The position numbers and the translations under genes are program-made. Shown here one piece after another: positions 7,997 to 16,441 of a stretch of DNA of 33,865 nt (the first letter of the stretch is position 1; every line of letters begins with the position of its first letter). Source of the stretch: JBIIUJ01 sp044340025 (lineage in GTDB: Bacteria > Pseudomonadota > Alphaproteobacteria > Caulobacterales > Aquidulcibacteraceae). The stretch is from assembly GCA_044340025.1 (NCBI GenBank), contig JBIIUJ010000012.1, positions 1 to 33,865 on the forward strand, in the 5' to 3' direction. The notes beneath the pieces are model-generated. The model worked only from the letters and a program-made list of their open reading frames with translations, had not been told where the DNA came from and did not search any database.

Positions 7997-8847
7997 GCGG
8001 GCCCGATCCGCGGCTGAACCCCTTTCGGCCCGATCTCGCCGCCGCGCACCTCAAAGGCCAGGTTGAGGGGGAACGCTTTGTCGAGGGCCTCACCTATCAG
8101 GTGAGCGCGGGCGTCGCGCCGCTGCGCAAGGCCCCGGCCGGCGACGCCGAACAGGTCTCCCAGGCGCTGCATGGCGAGACCTTCGTGGTCTATGAGGAGC
8201 GCTGCGGCTTCGGCTGGGGCCAATCCACCTATGACGATTACGTCGGCTGGGCCGATATGGCCGCGCTCTCGGCCCCGCCCTTGCCTGTGACGCACACGGT
8301 GAGCGCGCTGCGCACCTATGTGTTCGCAGAGCCCGATCTGAAGTCCGCGCCCTGCTTCCTGCTCTCGCTCAACGCCCGGATCGTGGCGGAGGGGAAGGAG
8401 GGGCGCTTTGTGAAGGCTGCGCGGGCGGGCTGGGTGTTTGAAGGCCACCTCGCCCCCCTCGGGGTTGTTGCGCCCGATCCTGCCGGCGTCGCGGAGCGCT
8501 TTCTCGGCGCGCCCTACCAATGGGGCGGCAAGGAGAGCCTGGGGCTCGACTGCTCGGGCCTGGTGCAGATGGCGCTGCGGGCCTGCGGTATTGCTGCGCC
8601 CCGCGACAGCGACATGCTGCGCAGCATTGGCGCAGCAATTCCCGTCTCGGACGACCTGTCCGGCTATCGGCGCGGCGATGTGGTCTGCTGGCGCGGCCAT
8701 GTCGGCATGATGGTGGACGAGGCCAATCTGATCCACGCCAATGCGTTCCACATGGCCACCGTGATCGAGCCGCTGCGCACCGTGGTGGAGCGGGTGAGCG
8801 ATCCCAACAAGTCCGGCCCAATCCTGACCGTGCGTCGTCCCGGCTGA
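7993..8847 (+). CDS. NlpC/P60 cysteine peptidase with SH3-like domains
   Basis: The 284-aa protein has two SH3b-like segments (about 35-90 and 98-155) followed by an NlpC/P60 domain (163-282). The catalytic set is visible: Cys187 in LDCSGL, His236 in RGHVGMMVD, and His248/Asn250 as the third polar position. Such enzymes cut gamma-D-glutamyl-diaminopimelate or related bonds in cell-wall peptides. It has no signal peptide or lipobox, so it may act in the cytoplasm on recycled muropeptides, which is a known pattern for alphaproteobacterial members with bacterial SH3 domains. Its ATG overlaps the marR stop by 4 nt. Confidence 0.88.
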   Translation: MSGPDPRLNPFRPDLAAAHLKGQVEGERFVEGLTYQVSAGVAPLRKAPAGDAEQVSQALHGETFVVYEERCGFGWGQSTYDDYVGWADMAALSAPPLPVTHTVSALRTYVFAEPDLKSAPCFLLSLNARIVAEGKEGRFVKAARAGWVFEGHLAPLGVVAPDPAGVAERFLGAPYQWGGKESLGLDCSGLVQMALRACGIAAPRDSDMLRSIGAAIPVSDDLSGYRRGDVVCWRGHVGMMVDEANLIHANAFHMATVIEPLRTVVERVSDPNKSGPILTVRRPG

Positions 8848-8906
8848 GGCCGTCGCCTGCCGCAGGCTTTCCTTGCATTTCCCCGCGCGGCGCCGACATT
8901 GAGCCC

Positions 8907-10316
8907 ATGACCCAGTCCCTGATCGACGCCGCCCGCGCAGAGGGCGCAGACCGCCTCCTCGCCGACGCTCTCCACAAGGCAGACGATGGGGAGCTCTTCT
9001 TGGAGCGGGCCACGTCGGAAAGCTTCCTGTGGGACGACGGCCGCCTGAAAACCGCGAGCTATGAGGCTGATGAGGGCTTCGGCCTGCGCGTCGTGGCGGG
9101 CGAGGCGGCGGGCTACGCCCACGCCAACGATCTTTCCGCCGCCGCCTTCGGCCGCGCGGCCGAGGCCGCCGTGATCGCCAAGCGCGGCCACGATGGCGCG
9201 ATGAGCGCAGCGCCCGTCCGCACCAACGCCAGGCTCTACGCCGATGTCGATCCGCTGGCGGCGCCGGCGTTCGACGCCAAGATCGCCCTGCTGCAGGAAG
9301 TCGACGCCTATGCCCGCGCCAAGGATCCCCGCGTGGTGCAGGTGTCTGTCTCGCTTGCCGCCTCGCGGCGCGAAATCGCCATCCTGCGCGCCGATGGCGA
9401 CGCCCGCAGCGATGTGCGCCCGCTGGTGCGGGTGAACGTTTCGGTCACGGCGGAAAAGGACGGCCGGCGCGAAACCGGCTCTGCGGGCGCAGGCGGGCGG
9501 GCGGAATATGCCGGCTGGATCGCGCCCGAGCGCTGGCGCGCTCTGGCCGATGAGGCGTTGCGCATCGCGCTCGTCAATCTGGAGGCCGTGCCGGCCCCGG
9601 CCGGCGAGATGGACGTGGTGCTCGGCCCCGGCTGGCCCGGCGTGCTGCTGCATGAGGCGGTGGGCCATGGCCTGGAGGGCGACTTCAACCGCAAGGGCAC
9701 CAGCGCCTTTTCCGGCCGGATCGGGGAGCGTGTGGCTGCGCCCGGCGTGACGGTGGTGGACGATGGCACGCTGCCTGGCCGGCGCGGTTCGCTCACGATC
9801 GACGATGAAGGCACGCCAACCAGCCGCACCGTGCTGATCGAAGATGGGATCCTGAAGGGCTACCTCCAGGACCGGATGAACGCCCGCCTGATGGGCGTGG
9901 CGCCCACTGGCAACGGCCGGCGCGAGAGCTTCGCCCACCGGCCCATGCCGCGCATGACCAACACCTATATGGAAGCCGGCCGCCACACGCCGGAGGAGAT
10001 CGTCGCCAGCCTCAAGAAGGGCGTCTATGCGGTGAATTTCGGCGGCGGCTCGGTCGACATCACGTCCGGCAAGTTCGTGTTCGCCTGCACGGAGGCCTAT
10101 CTCGTCGAAAACGGCAGGATCACCGCCCCGATCAAGGGCGCCACCCTGATCGGCGACGGCCCCTCCGCCCTGACGCGCGTGACCATGGTGGGCGACGACG
10201 TGAAACTCGACGACGGGGTCGGCACCTGCGGCAAGGCCGGCCAGTCCGTGCCCGTCGGCGTCGGCCAGCCGACGCTCTATATTCAGGGCCTCACGGTGGG
10301 CGGCACCGGCGGCTGA
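8907..10316 (+). CDS. tldD: TldD-family metalloprotease
   Basis: TldD works with TldE/PmbA as a heterodimeric zinc protease that degrades unfolded peptides and, in some bacteria, trims modified peptides such as microcins. This 469-aa protein shows the TldD zinc motif HEAVGH (249-254) inside LLHEAVGHGLEGD. Further TldD signatures follow: RRGSLTIDDEGTP, RRESFAHRPMPRMTNTY, and the C-terminal GTCGKAGQ segment, whose Cys is a third metal ligand in the family. The partner pmbA is not in this window. I chose the ATG at 8907 as the first Met in frame after the NlpC gene; the upstream SD is weak. It converges on cysK across two palindromic repeats. Confidence 0.93.
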   Translation: MTQSLIDAARAEGADRLLADALHKADDGELFLERATSESFLWDDGRLKTASYEADEGFGLRVVAGEAAGYAHANDLSAAAFGRAAEAAVIAKRGHDGAMSAAPVRTNARLYADVDPLAAPAFDAKIALLQEVDAYARAKDPRVVQVSVSLAASRREIAILRADGDARSDVRPLVRVNVSVTAEKDGRRETGSAGAGGRAEYAGWIAPERWRALADEALRIALVNLEAVPAPAGEMDVVLGPGWPGVLLHEAVGHGLEGDFNRKGTSAFSGRIGERVAAPGVTVVDDGTLPGRRGSLTIDDEGTPTSRTVLIEDGILKGYLQDRMNARLMGVAPTGNGRRESFAHRPMPRMTNTYMEAGRHTPEEIVASLKKGVYAVNFGGGSVDITSGKFVFACTEAYLVENGRITAPIKGATLIGDGPSALTRVTMVGDDVKLDDGVGTCGKAGQSVPVGVGQPTLYIQGLTVGGTGG

Positions 10317-10326
10317 CCTGCCCCCT

Positions 10327-10390
10327 GTCATCCCGGCCGAAGCGCCGGGATCTTGGAGCGGCTGGAGATCCTCGCCTTCGCGAGGATGAC
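10327..10390. repeat. Palindromic intergenic repeat, hybrid type, copy 1
   Basis: This 64-bp element starts GTCATCCCGGCCGAAGC and ends GCGAGGATGAC. The left half matches the left half of the 1345-1631 units in shortened form. The right half is different: a hairpin ATCCTCGC-CTTC-GCGAGGAT with an 8-bp stem and 4-nt loop. It sits between the convergent tldD and cysK genes. Confidence 0.8.
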
Positions 10391-10408
10391 GAGGTGGGAC
10401 GCGCGCCC

Positions 10409-10482
10409 GTCATCCCGGCCGAAGCGTAGCGCAGAGCCGGGACCTTGGAGTGGGATTGGATCCTCGCTTTCGCGAGGATGAC
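10409..10482. repeat. Palindromic intergenic repeat, hybrid type, copy 2
   Basis: This 74-bp element has the same layout as the copy 18 bp to its left, but keeps a 10-bp piece (gtagcgcaga) that copy 1 lacks. The right-hand hairpin ATCCTCGC-TTTC-GCGAGGAT keeps its stem while the loop differs by one base. Together the two could end transcription from both strands between the convergent genes. Confidence 0.8.
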
Positions 10483-10508
10483 GGCGGGGGCGAGGATGGC
10501 GGCGACGG

Positions 10509-11486
10509 CTAGTCGCCCACGCCCTCAAACAGCAGGGAGCTGATGTAGCGCTCGGCGAAGCTGGGCACGACGACAACGATCCGCTTGCCCTTGAACTCCG
10601 GCCGGGCGGCTAGTTTCAGCGCGGCCGAGACATTGGCGCCGGTGGAGATGCCGCCGGGGATGCCTTCCACGCGCGCCAGTTCGCGGCTCGTCTCGAAGGC
10701 CTCCTCATTGGTGGCGGTGATCACCTCATCGATCACGGAACGGTCCAGCACCTCCGGCACGAAACCCGCCCCGATGCCCTGGATCTTGTGCGGCCCCGGC
10801 GCCCCGCCGGACAGGACCGGCGAGCCCGCAGGCTCCACCGCCACCACATGCAGGTGCGGCAGGCGCGGCTTGAGCACCTGGCCCACGCCTGTGATCGTGC
10901 CGCCCGTGCCCACGCCGGCGACGAAAGCGTCGAGCTTGCCGCCGGTATCGACCCAGATCTCCTCCGCCGTGGTGCGGCGGTGGATGGCGGGATTGGCGGG
11001 ATTGGCGAACTGGCTGGGGATGATGCCCCCGGGCGTGTCCTTCACCAGAGCGTCAGCGCGCGCCACGGCGCCCTTCATGCCTTCCGCCCCGGGGGTGAGC
11101 ACCAGCTCCGCGCCGAGGAAGGCCAGCATCTTGCGCCGCTCCAAACTCATGGTCTCGGGCATGACGAGGATAAGGCGATAGCCGCGCTGGGCCGCCACGA
11201 AGGCGAGCGCGATGCCGGTGTTGCCGCTTGTGGGCTCGATCAGCACGGTGTCGGGCCGGATCAGGCCGCGCGCCTCCAGATCCTCGATCATGGAGACGCC
11301 GATCCGGTCCTTCACGCTGGCGATCGGGTTGAAGAATTCGAGCTTGCCGAGGATCTCGGCGTCCACGCCATGGCGGGCCGCCAGCCGCGAGAGGCGCACC
11401 AGCGGTGTTGCGCCCACCGTCTCGGTGATGTCGGCATAGATGCGGCCGTGCGCCCGCACCTGGGCGATGGGGGTGATGTCGTCCAT
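10509..11486 (-). CDS. cysK: Cysteine synthase A (O-acetylserine sulfhydrylase)
   Basis: The 325-aa PLP enzyme makes L-cysteine from O-acetylserine and sulfide. Lys59 in ASVKDRIG is the Schiff-base lysine. TSGNTG (86-91) is the asparagine/substrate loop, and GVGTGGT holds the PLP phosphate. Length is as expected for CysK/CysM. The C-terminal ERYISSLLF is CysK-like. The usual EGIxxGISSGA appears here as EGIPGGISTGAN, a mild variant. The ATG at 11486 has GGAGAAG about 6 nt upstream; a 21-residue longer reading is not supported. The gene follows rph on the same strand after 107 bp, in which I see no clear terminator or promoter. Confidence 0.93.
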   Translation of the reverse strand: MDDITPIAQVRAHGRIYADITETVGATPLVRLSRLAARHGVDAEILGKLEFFNPIASVKDRIGVSMIEDLEARGLIRPDTVLIEPTSGNTGIALAFVAAQRGYRLILVMPETMSLERRKMLAFLGAELVLTPGAEGMKGAVARADALVKDTPGGIIPSQFANPANPAIHRRTTAEEIWVDTGGKLDAFVAGVGTGGTITGVGQVLKPRLPHLHVVAVEPAGSPVLSGGAPGPHKIQGIGAGFVPEVLDRSVIDEVITATNEEAFETSRELARVEGIPGGISTGANVSAALKLAARPEFKGKRIVVVVPSFAERYISSLLFEGVGD

Positions 11487-11593
11487 GGGGGCTTCTCCGC
11501 ACGAGTGGATGCGGAGGGTCCTCCAGCGATGCGGCAAGCACAAGGCCAACCGCCTAAACCGCGACGATAGCGCCCCTAACGCCCGCGCCGCGT

Positions 11594-12307
11594 TCAGCCC
11601 ACCGCCGCGCGCTGGAGCGCGAACAGCTCCTCGCAGCCCTTGCCGGCGAGGGCGAGCAAAGCGGCGAACTCATCCTGCGAGAAGGGCCGCTCCTCGCCGG
11701 TGGCCTGGATCTCCACCAGCGCCCCGCCGCTGGCGATCACGAAATTGGCGTCGATCTCGGCGTTGGAATCCTCCGCATAGTCCAGATCCAGCACCGGCGC
11801 GCCCGCAAACACGCCGCAAGAAATCGCCGCCACCTGACCGGTGATCGGGTTTTCCTTCAGCACGCCCTCGTCCAGCAGATACTTGACCGCAAGCGACAGC
11901 GCGACCCATGCGCCGGTGATGGCGGCCGTGCGGGTGCCGCCGTCGGCCTGGATCACGTCGCAATCGACCGTGATCTGCCGCTCGCCGAGTTTTTTCAGGT
12001 CTGTCACCGAGCGCAGGGCCCGCCCGATCAAACGCTGGATCTCCTGGGTGCGGCCAGACTGCTTGCCCTGGGCGGCTTCGCGCCGGCCGCGGGTGTGGGT
12101 GGCGCGCGGCAGCATGCCATATTCGGCCGTCACCCAGCCCTTGCCCTTGCCCTTCAGCCAACCGGGCACGCCTTCTTCCAGACTGGCGGTGACCAGCACA
12201 TGGGTGTGGCCGAACTTCACAAGGCACGAGCCCTCCGCATAGCGCGAGGGGCCAGGTTCGATCACGACGGAACGCAAAGCGTCTGGCGCACGGGCAGAGG
12301 GGCGCAT
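11594..12307 (-). CDS. rph: Ribonuclease PH
   Basis: RNase PH is a phosphorolytic 3'-5' exoribonuclease that trims tRNA 3' ends. The 237-aa product begins MRPSARAPDALR, the standard family start, and contains the phosphate-binding stretch RGRREAAQGKQSGRTQEIQ (73-91) and the CDVIQADGGTRTAAITGA core (116-133) with its acidic residues. AGGAG lies about 6 nt before the ATG at 12307. In many alphaproteobacteria rph neighbours rdgB and hemW; those are absent here and cysK follows instead. The gene is divergent from the MFS transporter across 125 bp. Confidence 0.95.
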   Translation of the reverse strand: MRPSARAPDALRSVVIEPGPSRYAEGSCLVKFGHTHVLVTASLEEGVPGWLKGKGKGWVTAEYGMLPRATHTRGRREAAQGKQSGRTQEIQRLIGRALRSVTDLKKLGERQITVDCDVIQADGGTRTAAITGAWVALSLAVKYLLDEGVLKENPITGQVAAISCGVFAGAPVLDLDYAEDSNAEIDANFVIASGGALVEIQATGEERPFSQDEFAALLALAGKGCEELFALQRAAVG

Positions 12308-12432
12308 GGGGTCTCCTGAGGCGGGGTCCGCCGGGCTAGCAGCCGGGGGCCGGGCCGTCCATGCTGGTGATGCAGCCCAAGCCCGGCATGGCCGCGCCTT
12401 GCACGAGCCGGCGATCCCGCCTTGATGCGCGC

Positions 12433-13698
12433 ATGAGCACGGGCATGGACACCCCGCCGCGGCAGGCGGCGTTTCGGCTGCTGTTTGCTGCACTCGCGAT
12501 GGTGGGCGTGGGCAATTCCATGCTGTTTGCTGTCCTGCCGCCGCTCGCACGCGAGATGGGGCTGCCAGACATCGCGGTCGGCGCGATCTTCTCCTTTTCG
12601 GCTGTGCTCTGGGTGGCGACGAGCCCGCTCTGGGGCCGCGCCAGCGATCGGGTGGGGCGCAAGCCGCTGATCGTGTTCGGGCTCTCCGCCTATGCCGCCT
12701 CCATGATCTGCTTTGCCGGCGTGGTGATCCTTGGGCTCGCGGGTCACTGGCGCTGGGAGGCGGTTTTCGTCGCGCTCCTGGTGGCGCGCGCGCTGTTTGG
12801 GGCAGGCGGTTCGGCCACCAATCCGGCGGCTCAGGCCTATGTGGCGGACCTCACCCCGCCCGAAAGCCGCACGCGCGAGCTTGCCGCCCTCACCTCCGCC
12901 TTCGCCTTCGGTTCAGCTGCCGGTCCGGCGCTTGCGGCCATGCTGGTTAGCGCGTTTGGTCTGACTGCGCCGCTGATCGTGGTGGGTGCGCTGGCGGGGC
13001 TAGGCGCGTTGGCCGCTCAACTCGCCCTGCCGCCGGCGCGCACCCTGGCCGAGCGGTCCATCAGCGGGCCGGAGGTCTCGCCCTGGCGGCTGGCGCGTGA
13101 TCCGCGCGTTGCGCCCTATCTCGTCTATGGCGTGCTGCTCTCGGCCGTCACAGCCGCGATGTTCCAGACCGTTTCGTTCTTTGCGATGGATCGGCTGGGG
13201 CTTGCGCCCAAAGCGGCGGCGGAGATGACCGCCATCGCGCTTTCGGCCGGCGCGCTCGCCCAGATCGCGGCCCAGCTTGGCCTGATCAACCGTCTCACGC
13301 TCGGGCCGCGCGGGCTGATGATCTCGGGCGCGCTTGTCACGGCGGCCGCCGCCTTGCTGATGGCGCTGGGCGCGTCGTTCGCCGCGCTCGCCACGGCTCA
13401 GATCATCGCCGGCCTTGGCTTCGGCCTCGCGCGGCCGGGCTTTTCGGGCGGGGCCTCTTTGGCGGTCGGCCGTGACGAGCAGGGCGGTGTGGCGGGCCTG
13501 GTGGTGGCGGCCAATGGCGCGGGCTTTGTCGCCGCCCCGCTGTTTGGCGTGGGCCTGCAGCAGATGGCCGGTCCGTCCGCGCCTTATTGGCTGGTGACTG
13601 CGATTTTGCTGGTGATGGCGGTCTATGCCTTCTGGCATCCCGTGCTGAAGGCCGGGCCGGAGCGCCCTGCGCCAGATCAGCCGATGGATCAGCCCTGA
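12433..13698 (+). CDS. MFS transporter, drug/TetA-type
   Basis: The product is about 421 aa with twelve predicted hydrophobic segments. The loop between segments 2 and 3 carries GRASDRVGRKPLIV, the MFS motif A. Segment 5 has GSAAGPALAAML, similar to motif C of proton-coupled drug antiporters (TetA/Bcr group). Export of a small hydrophobic compound is the likely role; the substrate is unknown. The start is uncertain: ATG 12433 and ATG 12445 both precede the conserved AFRLLFAALAMVGVGNSM, and neither has a good SD. The last 10 bp overlap the end of the convergent transglycosylase gene. Confidence 0.85.
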   Translation: MSTGMDTPPRQAAFRLLFAALAMVGVGNSMLFAVLPPLAREMGLPDIAVGAIFSFSAVLWVATSPLWGRASDRVGRKPLIVFGLSAYAASMICFAGVVILGLAGHWRWEAVFVALLVARALFGAGGSATNPAAQAYVADLTPPESRTRELAALTSAFAFGSAAGPALAAMLVSAFGLTAPLIVVGALAGLGALAAQLALPPARTLAERSISGPEVSPWRLARDPRVAPYLVYGVLLSAVTAAMFQTVSFFAMDRLGLAPKAAAEMTAIALSAGALAQIAAQLGLINRLTLGPRGLMISGALVTAAAALLMALGASFAALATAQIIAGLGFGLARPGFSGGASLAVGRDEQGGVAGLVVAANGAGFVAAPLFGVGLQQMAGPSAPYWLVTAILLVMAVYAFWHPVLKAGPERPAPDQPMDQP

Positions 13699-14951
13699 GG
13701 CGCAGGCGGCGGCGCTGCGGGCGGCGCGGCCTCGGCTGCTGCGGCGCGCGCCGCCTCCAGCGCGCCTTGCGAGGGATAGCCGTCGGCGACCATGCCCCGG
13801 CTCTGCTGAAAGAGCTGGATCTGCCGGCGCGTGCGGGGGCCGGCCTGGCCGTCGATCCCGCCGGTATCAAAGCCCAGTCCGATCAGCAGGCCCTGAAGCT
13901 CGCGCACAAGCGGGCGCGACAGGGGGGGATCGGTCAGGGGCCAGCGTGTGGGGAGCACGCCGCGCCCGGCGATCTGGTCGGAAAGCAGCCCCACAGCCAG
14001 AGCGTAGGAATCCGAATTGTTGTAGGTCCGGATCGCATCGAAATTGCGCCCCACGAGGAACGCCGCCCCTTGCGCCCCCGCCGGCAGAAGCAGGCGCGCC
14101 TCCCACTCGGGCGCGATCGCCTTGCCATCCACGCTCGCGAGGCCGGCGCCGATCCAGTCCGCCCCTGGCCGGAAGGCGCCGTCGGCGATGGCGAAGTCGA
14201 ACCCCTCTGGCGCGCGCACTTCCACGCCCCAGGGCTCGTTGCGGCGCCATCCGCTCTCGCGCAGATAATTCTCCGTCGAGGCCAGCGCATCGAGCGGATT
14301 GCCCCAGATGTCGCGCCGCCCGTCGCCATCGCCGTCCACGGCCTTGGCGAGGAAGGTGGAAGGGATGAACTGGGTGTGGCCCATTGCGCCGGCCCAGCTG
14401 CCGCGAAGGCCGGCGCGGGTCGTCTCGCCGCGCTGAAGAATCTGCATGGCCGCCAGAAGCTCGGTCTCGCCAAACGCGCTGCGCCGGCCCTGATAGGCGA
14501 GCGTGGCGAGCGCGGCGGGCACATCAAAGCTGCCCGTCACCTTGCCGTAGGAGGTCTCCATCCCCCAGATCGCCACCCCCACCTCGGCGGGCACGCCCAG
14601 CGGCCCGGCGGCGCGCTCCAGCGCCTCGCGCCGCGCCTGAAAGATCGCCCGCCCTTCGGCAATGCGGCTCGCACTCACCGCGCTGCGCAGATACTCCCAG
14701 ACCGGGCGCACGAACTCGGGCTGATTGTCGTTGGCGCGCTGCACGCTGGGAAGCGGACGCAGGCCCGACAGCGTCTCCCGGATCAGGCCGTCGGAGAAGC
14801 CCTCCGCCTGTGCGCGGGCGGCGAACCCGTCGCGCCAGGCGTCGAACGCCGGATCGCCGGAGCTTTCAAACCGCATCTGGGCGCAGGCGGCGCCGCCAAG
14901 CGCGGCGGCGAGCGCCAGTCCGAGGGCGAGGGGGCGGGTCGGCATGCTCAT
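13689..14951 (-). CDS. MltB-like lytic murein transglycosylase with C-terminal peptidoglycan-binding domain
   Basis: The 420-aa exported enzyme cleaves the glycan strand of peptidoglycan to 1,6-anhydro products. After a signal peptide (1-25) comes an SLT_2/MltB catalytic domain (about 30-330) with catalytic Glu132 in IWGMETSYG and the family element GAMGHTQFIPSTF, then WGNPLDALASTENYL. A PG_binding_1 domain follows at about 345-395 (LQGLLIGLGFDTGGIDGQAGPRT), and a Pro/Ala-rich tail. The ATG could be 14951 or 14945 (MSMP); neither has a strong SD. The signal region has a Cys at 23, but the residues before it do not make a proper lipobox. It lies 53 bp downstream of the Ada-AlkA gene on the same strand. 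Confidence 0.9.
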   Translation of the reverse strand: MSMPTRPLALGLALAAALGGAACAQMRFESSGDPAFDAWRDGFAARAQAEGFSDGLIRETLSGLRPLPSVQRANDNQPEFVRPVWEYLRSAVSASRIAEGRAIFQARREALERAAGPLGVPAEVGVAIWGMETSYGKVTGSFDVPAALATLAYQGRRSAFGETELLAAMQILQRGETTRAGLRGSWAGAMGHTQFIPSTFLAKAVDGDGDGRRDIWGNPLDALASTENYLRESGWRRNEPWGVEVRAPEGFDFAIADGAFRPGADWIGAGLASVDGKAIAPEWEARLLLPAGAQGAAFLVGRNFDAIRTYNNSDSYALAVGLLSDQIAGRGVLPTRWPLTDPPLSRPLVRELQGLLIGLGFDTGGIDGQAGPRTRRQIQLFQQSRGMVADGYPSQGALEAARAAAAEAAPPAAPPPAPQG

Positions 14952-15004
14952 GGGATAGCGTGATGCGCGCGCGCAGTGCAACGCAGGCTGAACGCCGCCA
15001 GCGC

Positions 15005-16441
15005 TCAGGCAGTGCTCGCCCACAGGTGCTGGGCCGCATAGGCTCGCCACGGCCGCCACCGCGCCGACGCCCGCTCCAGCGCCGCCGCGCTCAGCCCGCC
15101 CATGGCCTTGCGCAGCACGAGATCGCCCGCGGGAAAGGCGTCGGGGTCGCCGAGCGCGCGCAGCGCAATCATGCTGGCTGTCCAGGGGCCGATCCCCGGC
15201 AGCGCCAGAAGCGCCTCCAGCGTCGCCTGCGGGGCGGCTTCGGGCGCCAACAGAGCGGGATTGCGCGCCACAGCACCCGCCAGCGCCCGGATCGCGCGGG
15301 CCCGCGATGGCAGGACGCCGCATTCTTCCAGCGCGGCCTCCACCAAAGCGGCCGGCTCGGGAAACAGGCGCTCCAGCCCCGGCCCGCCCGGAAAAGCCAC
15401 CCCAAACCGTTCACAGAGTCGGCCGGCGAGGGTGGAAGCCGCCGCCACGCTCACCTGCTGGCCAAGGATGGCGCGCACCGCATATTCAAACCCGTCCCAG
15501 GCGCCGGGCGCGCGCAGGCCCGGCCGCGCGCTGACCAGGGCGGCAAGCGTGGGATCTCCGCCAAGGCTTGCGGTGATGCGTCCGATATCGGCGTCGAGAT
15601 CGAACAGAGCGCGCACCCGCGTTGCGATGGCGCCCAGCGCGCGCACGTCGGTGGTCTCCACCTGCACTGCGAGCGCTGCGTTGCGGTCTGGCGCAACGCG
15701 CACCACGCCCGTCGCCGGCCCGATCCGGAACGTGCGGGCATAGGCGTCCGGGCTCGCGGCCTCCACCCCCGGCGTCGCGCGCGCCGCGAGATAGGCGGCC
15801 ATCGCGGCCCAGTCATAGGGCGGTGCGAAGGGCAGGCGCAGGCGCAGCCCGGCGCCCGGCTCGCCCTGCGAGCGCCTGAACGCCGACGGCGCCCGGCCAT
15901 AGGCTCTCAGAAAGGCGTCATTGAAGCGGCGCAGGCTGCCAAAGCCCGCCGCCAGCGCCACATCGGTGAGCGGCAGGGTTGAATCGCTCAGCAGCGCCTT
16001 GGCCAGCAAAAGCCGCTGCGACTGGGCCACCGCCACCGGGCCTGCGCCCACATGGGCGTCGAACAGGCGGCGCAGATGCCGATCGGTCACGCCCAGCCGG
16101 TCGGCCAGCGCCTCGACGCCGGCCTCGTTCAGCGCGCCCTCCGCAATCAGGCGCAGCCCGCGCGAGACGGTCGCCCCCGTGCCGCGCCAGCCGCCCAGGC
16201 CCGGCGCCGTCTCGGGCCGGCACCGCAGGCAGGGCCGGAAACCCAGCTGATGGGCCGCTGCAGCGCTCGGCAGGAACAGGCAATTCTCCAGTTTCGGCGG
16301 CTTGGCCGGGCAGATCGGGCGGCAGTAGATGCCGGTGCTGGTGACGGCCGTGAAGAAGCGACCGTCGAAGCGGGCATCGCGGGTCTGGAGCGCACGGTAA
16401 CAGGCCGCCCGGTCGAGCCCGGACGGCGCCGCCCGGCTCAC
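15005..16441 (-). CDS. alkA: Ada-AlkA fusion: methylphosphotriester sensor plus 3-methyladenine glycosylase
   Basis: The 478-aa protein joins three units. Residues 10-80 are the Ada zinc domain with Cys40, Cys44, Cys71 and Cys74 (GIYCRPICPAK; RPCLRCRPE); Cys40 is the expected methyl acceptor. Residues 92-190 are an AraC-type helix-turn-helix. Residues 197-478 are AlkA: the N-terminal AlkA domain, then a helix-hairpin-helix LPGIGPWTA (414-422) and catalytic Asp440. It should excise alkylated purines and, once methylated, activate repair genes. The start is GTG, overlapping the ogt stop as GTGA with GAGGG upstream, so the two are coupled. This fusion is known in other bacteria; it is the likely regulator of its own operon. 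Confidence 0.9.
   Translation of the reverse strand: MSRAAPSGLDRAACYRALQTRDARFDGRFFTAVTSTGIYCRPICPAKPPKLENCLFLPSAAAAHQLGFRPCLRCRPETAPGLGGWRGTGATVSRGLRLIAEGALNEAGVEALADRLGVTDRHLRRLFDAHVGAGPVAVAQSQRLLLAKALLSDSTLPLTDVALAAGFGSLRRFNDAFLRAYGRAPSAFRRSQGEPGAGLRLRLPFAPPYDWAAMAAYLAARATPGVEAASPDAYARTFRIGPATGVVRVAPDRNAALAVQVETTDVRALGAIATRVRALFDLDADIGRITASLGGDPTLAALVSARPGLRAPGAWDGFEYAVRAILGQQVSVAAASTLAGRLCERFGVAFPGGPGLERLFPEPAALVEAALEECGVLPSRARAIRALAGAVARNPALLAPEAAPQATLEALLALPGIGPWTASMIALRALGDPDAFPAGDLVLRKAMGGLSAAALERASARWRPWRAYAAQHLWASTA

Noticed and set aside
8664..10331. Long minus-strand open frame antisense to tldD
   Set aside because: The plus strand encodes a complete TldD with its zinc motif; the antisense product has no recognisable domain and shadow-type composition.
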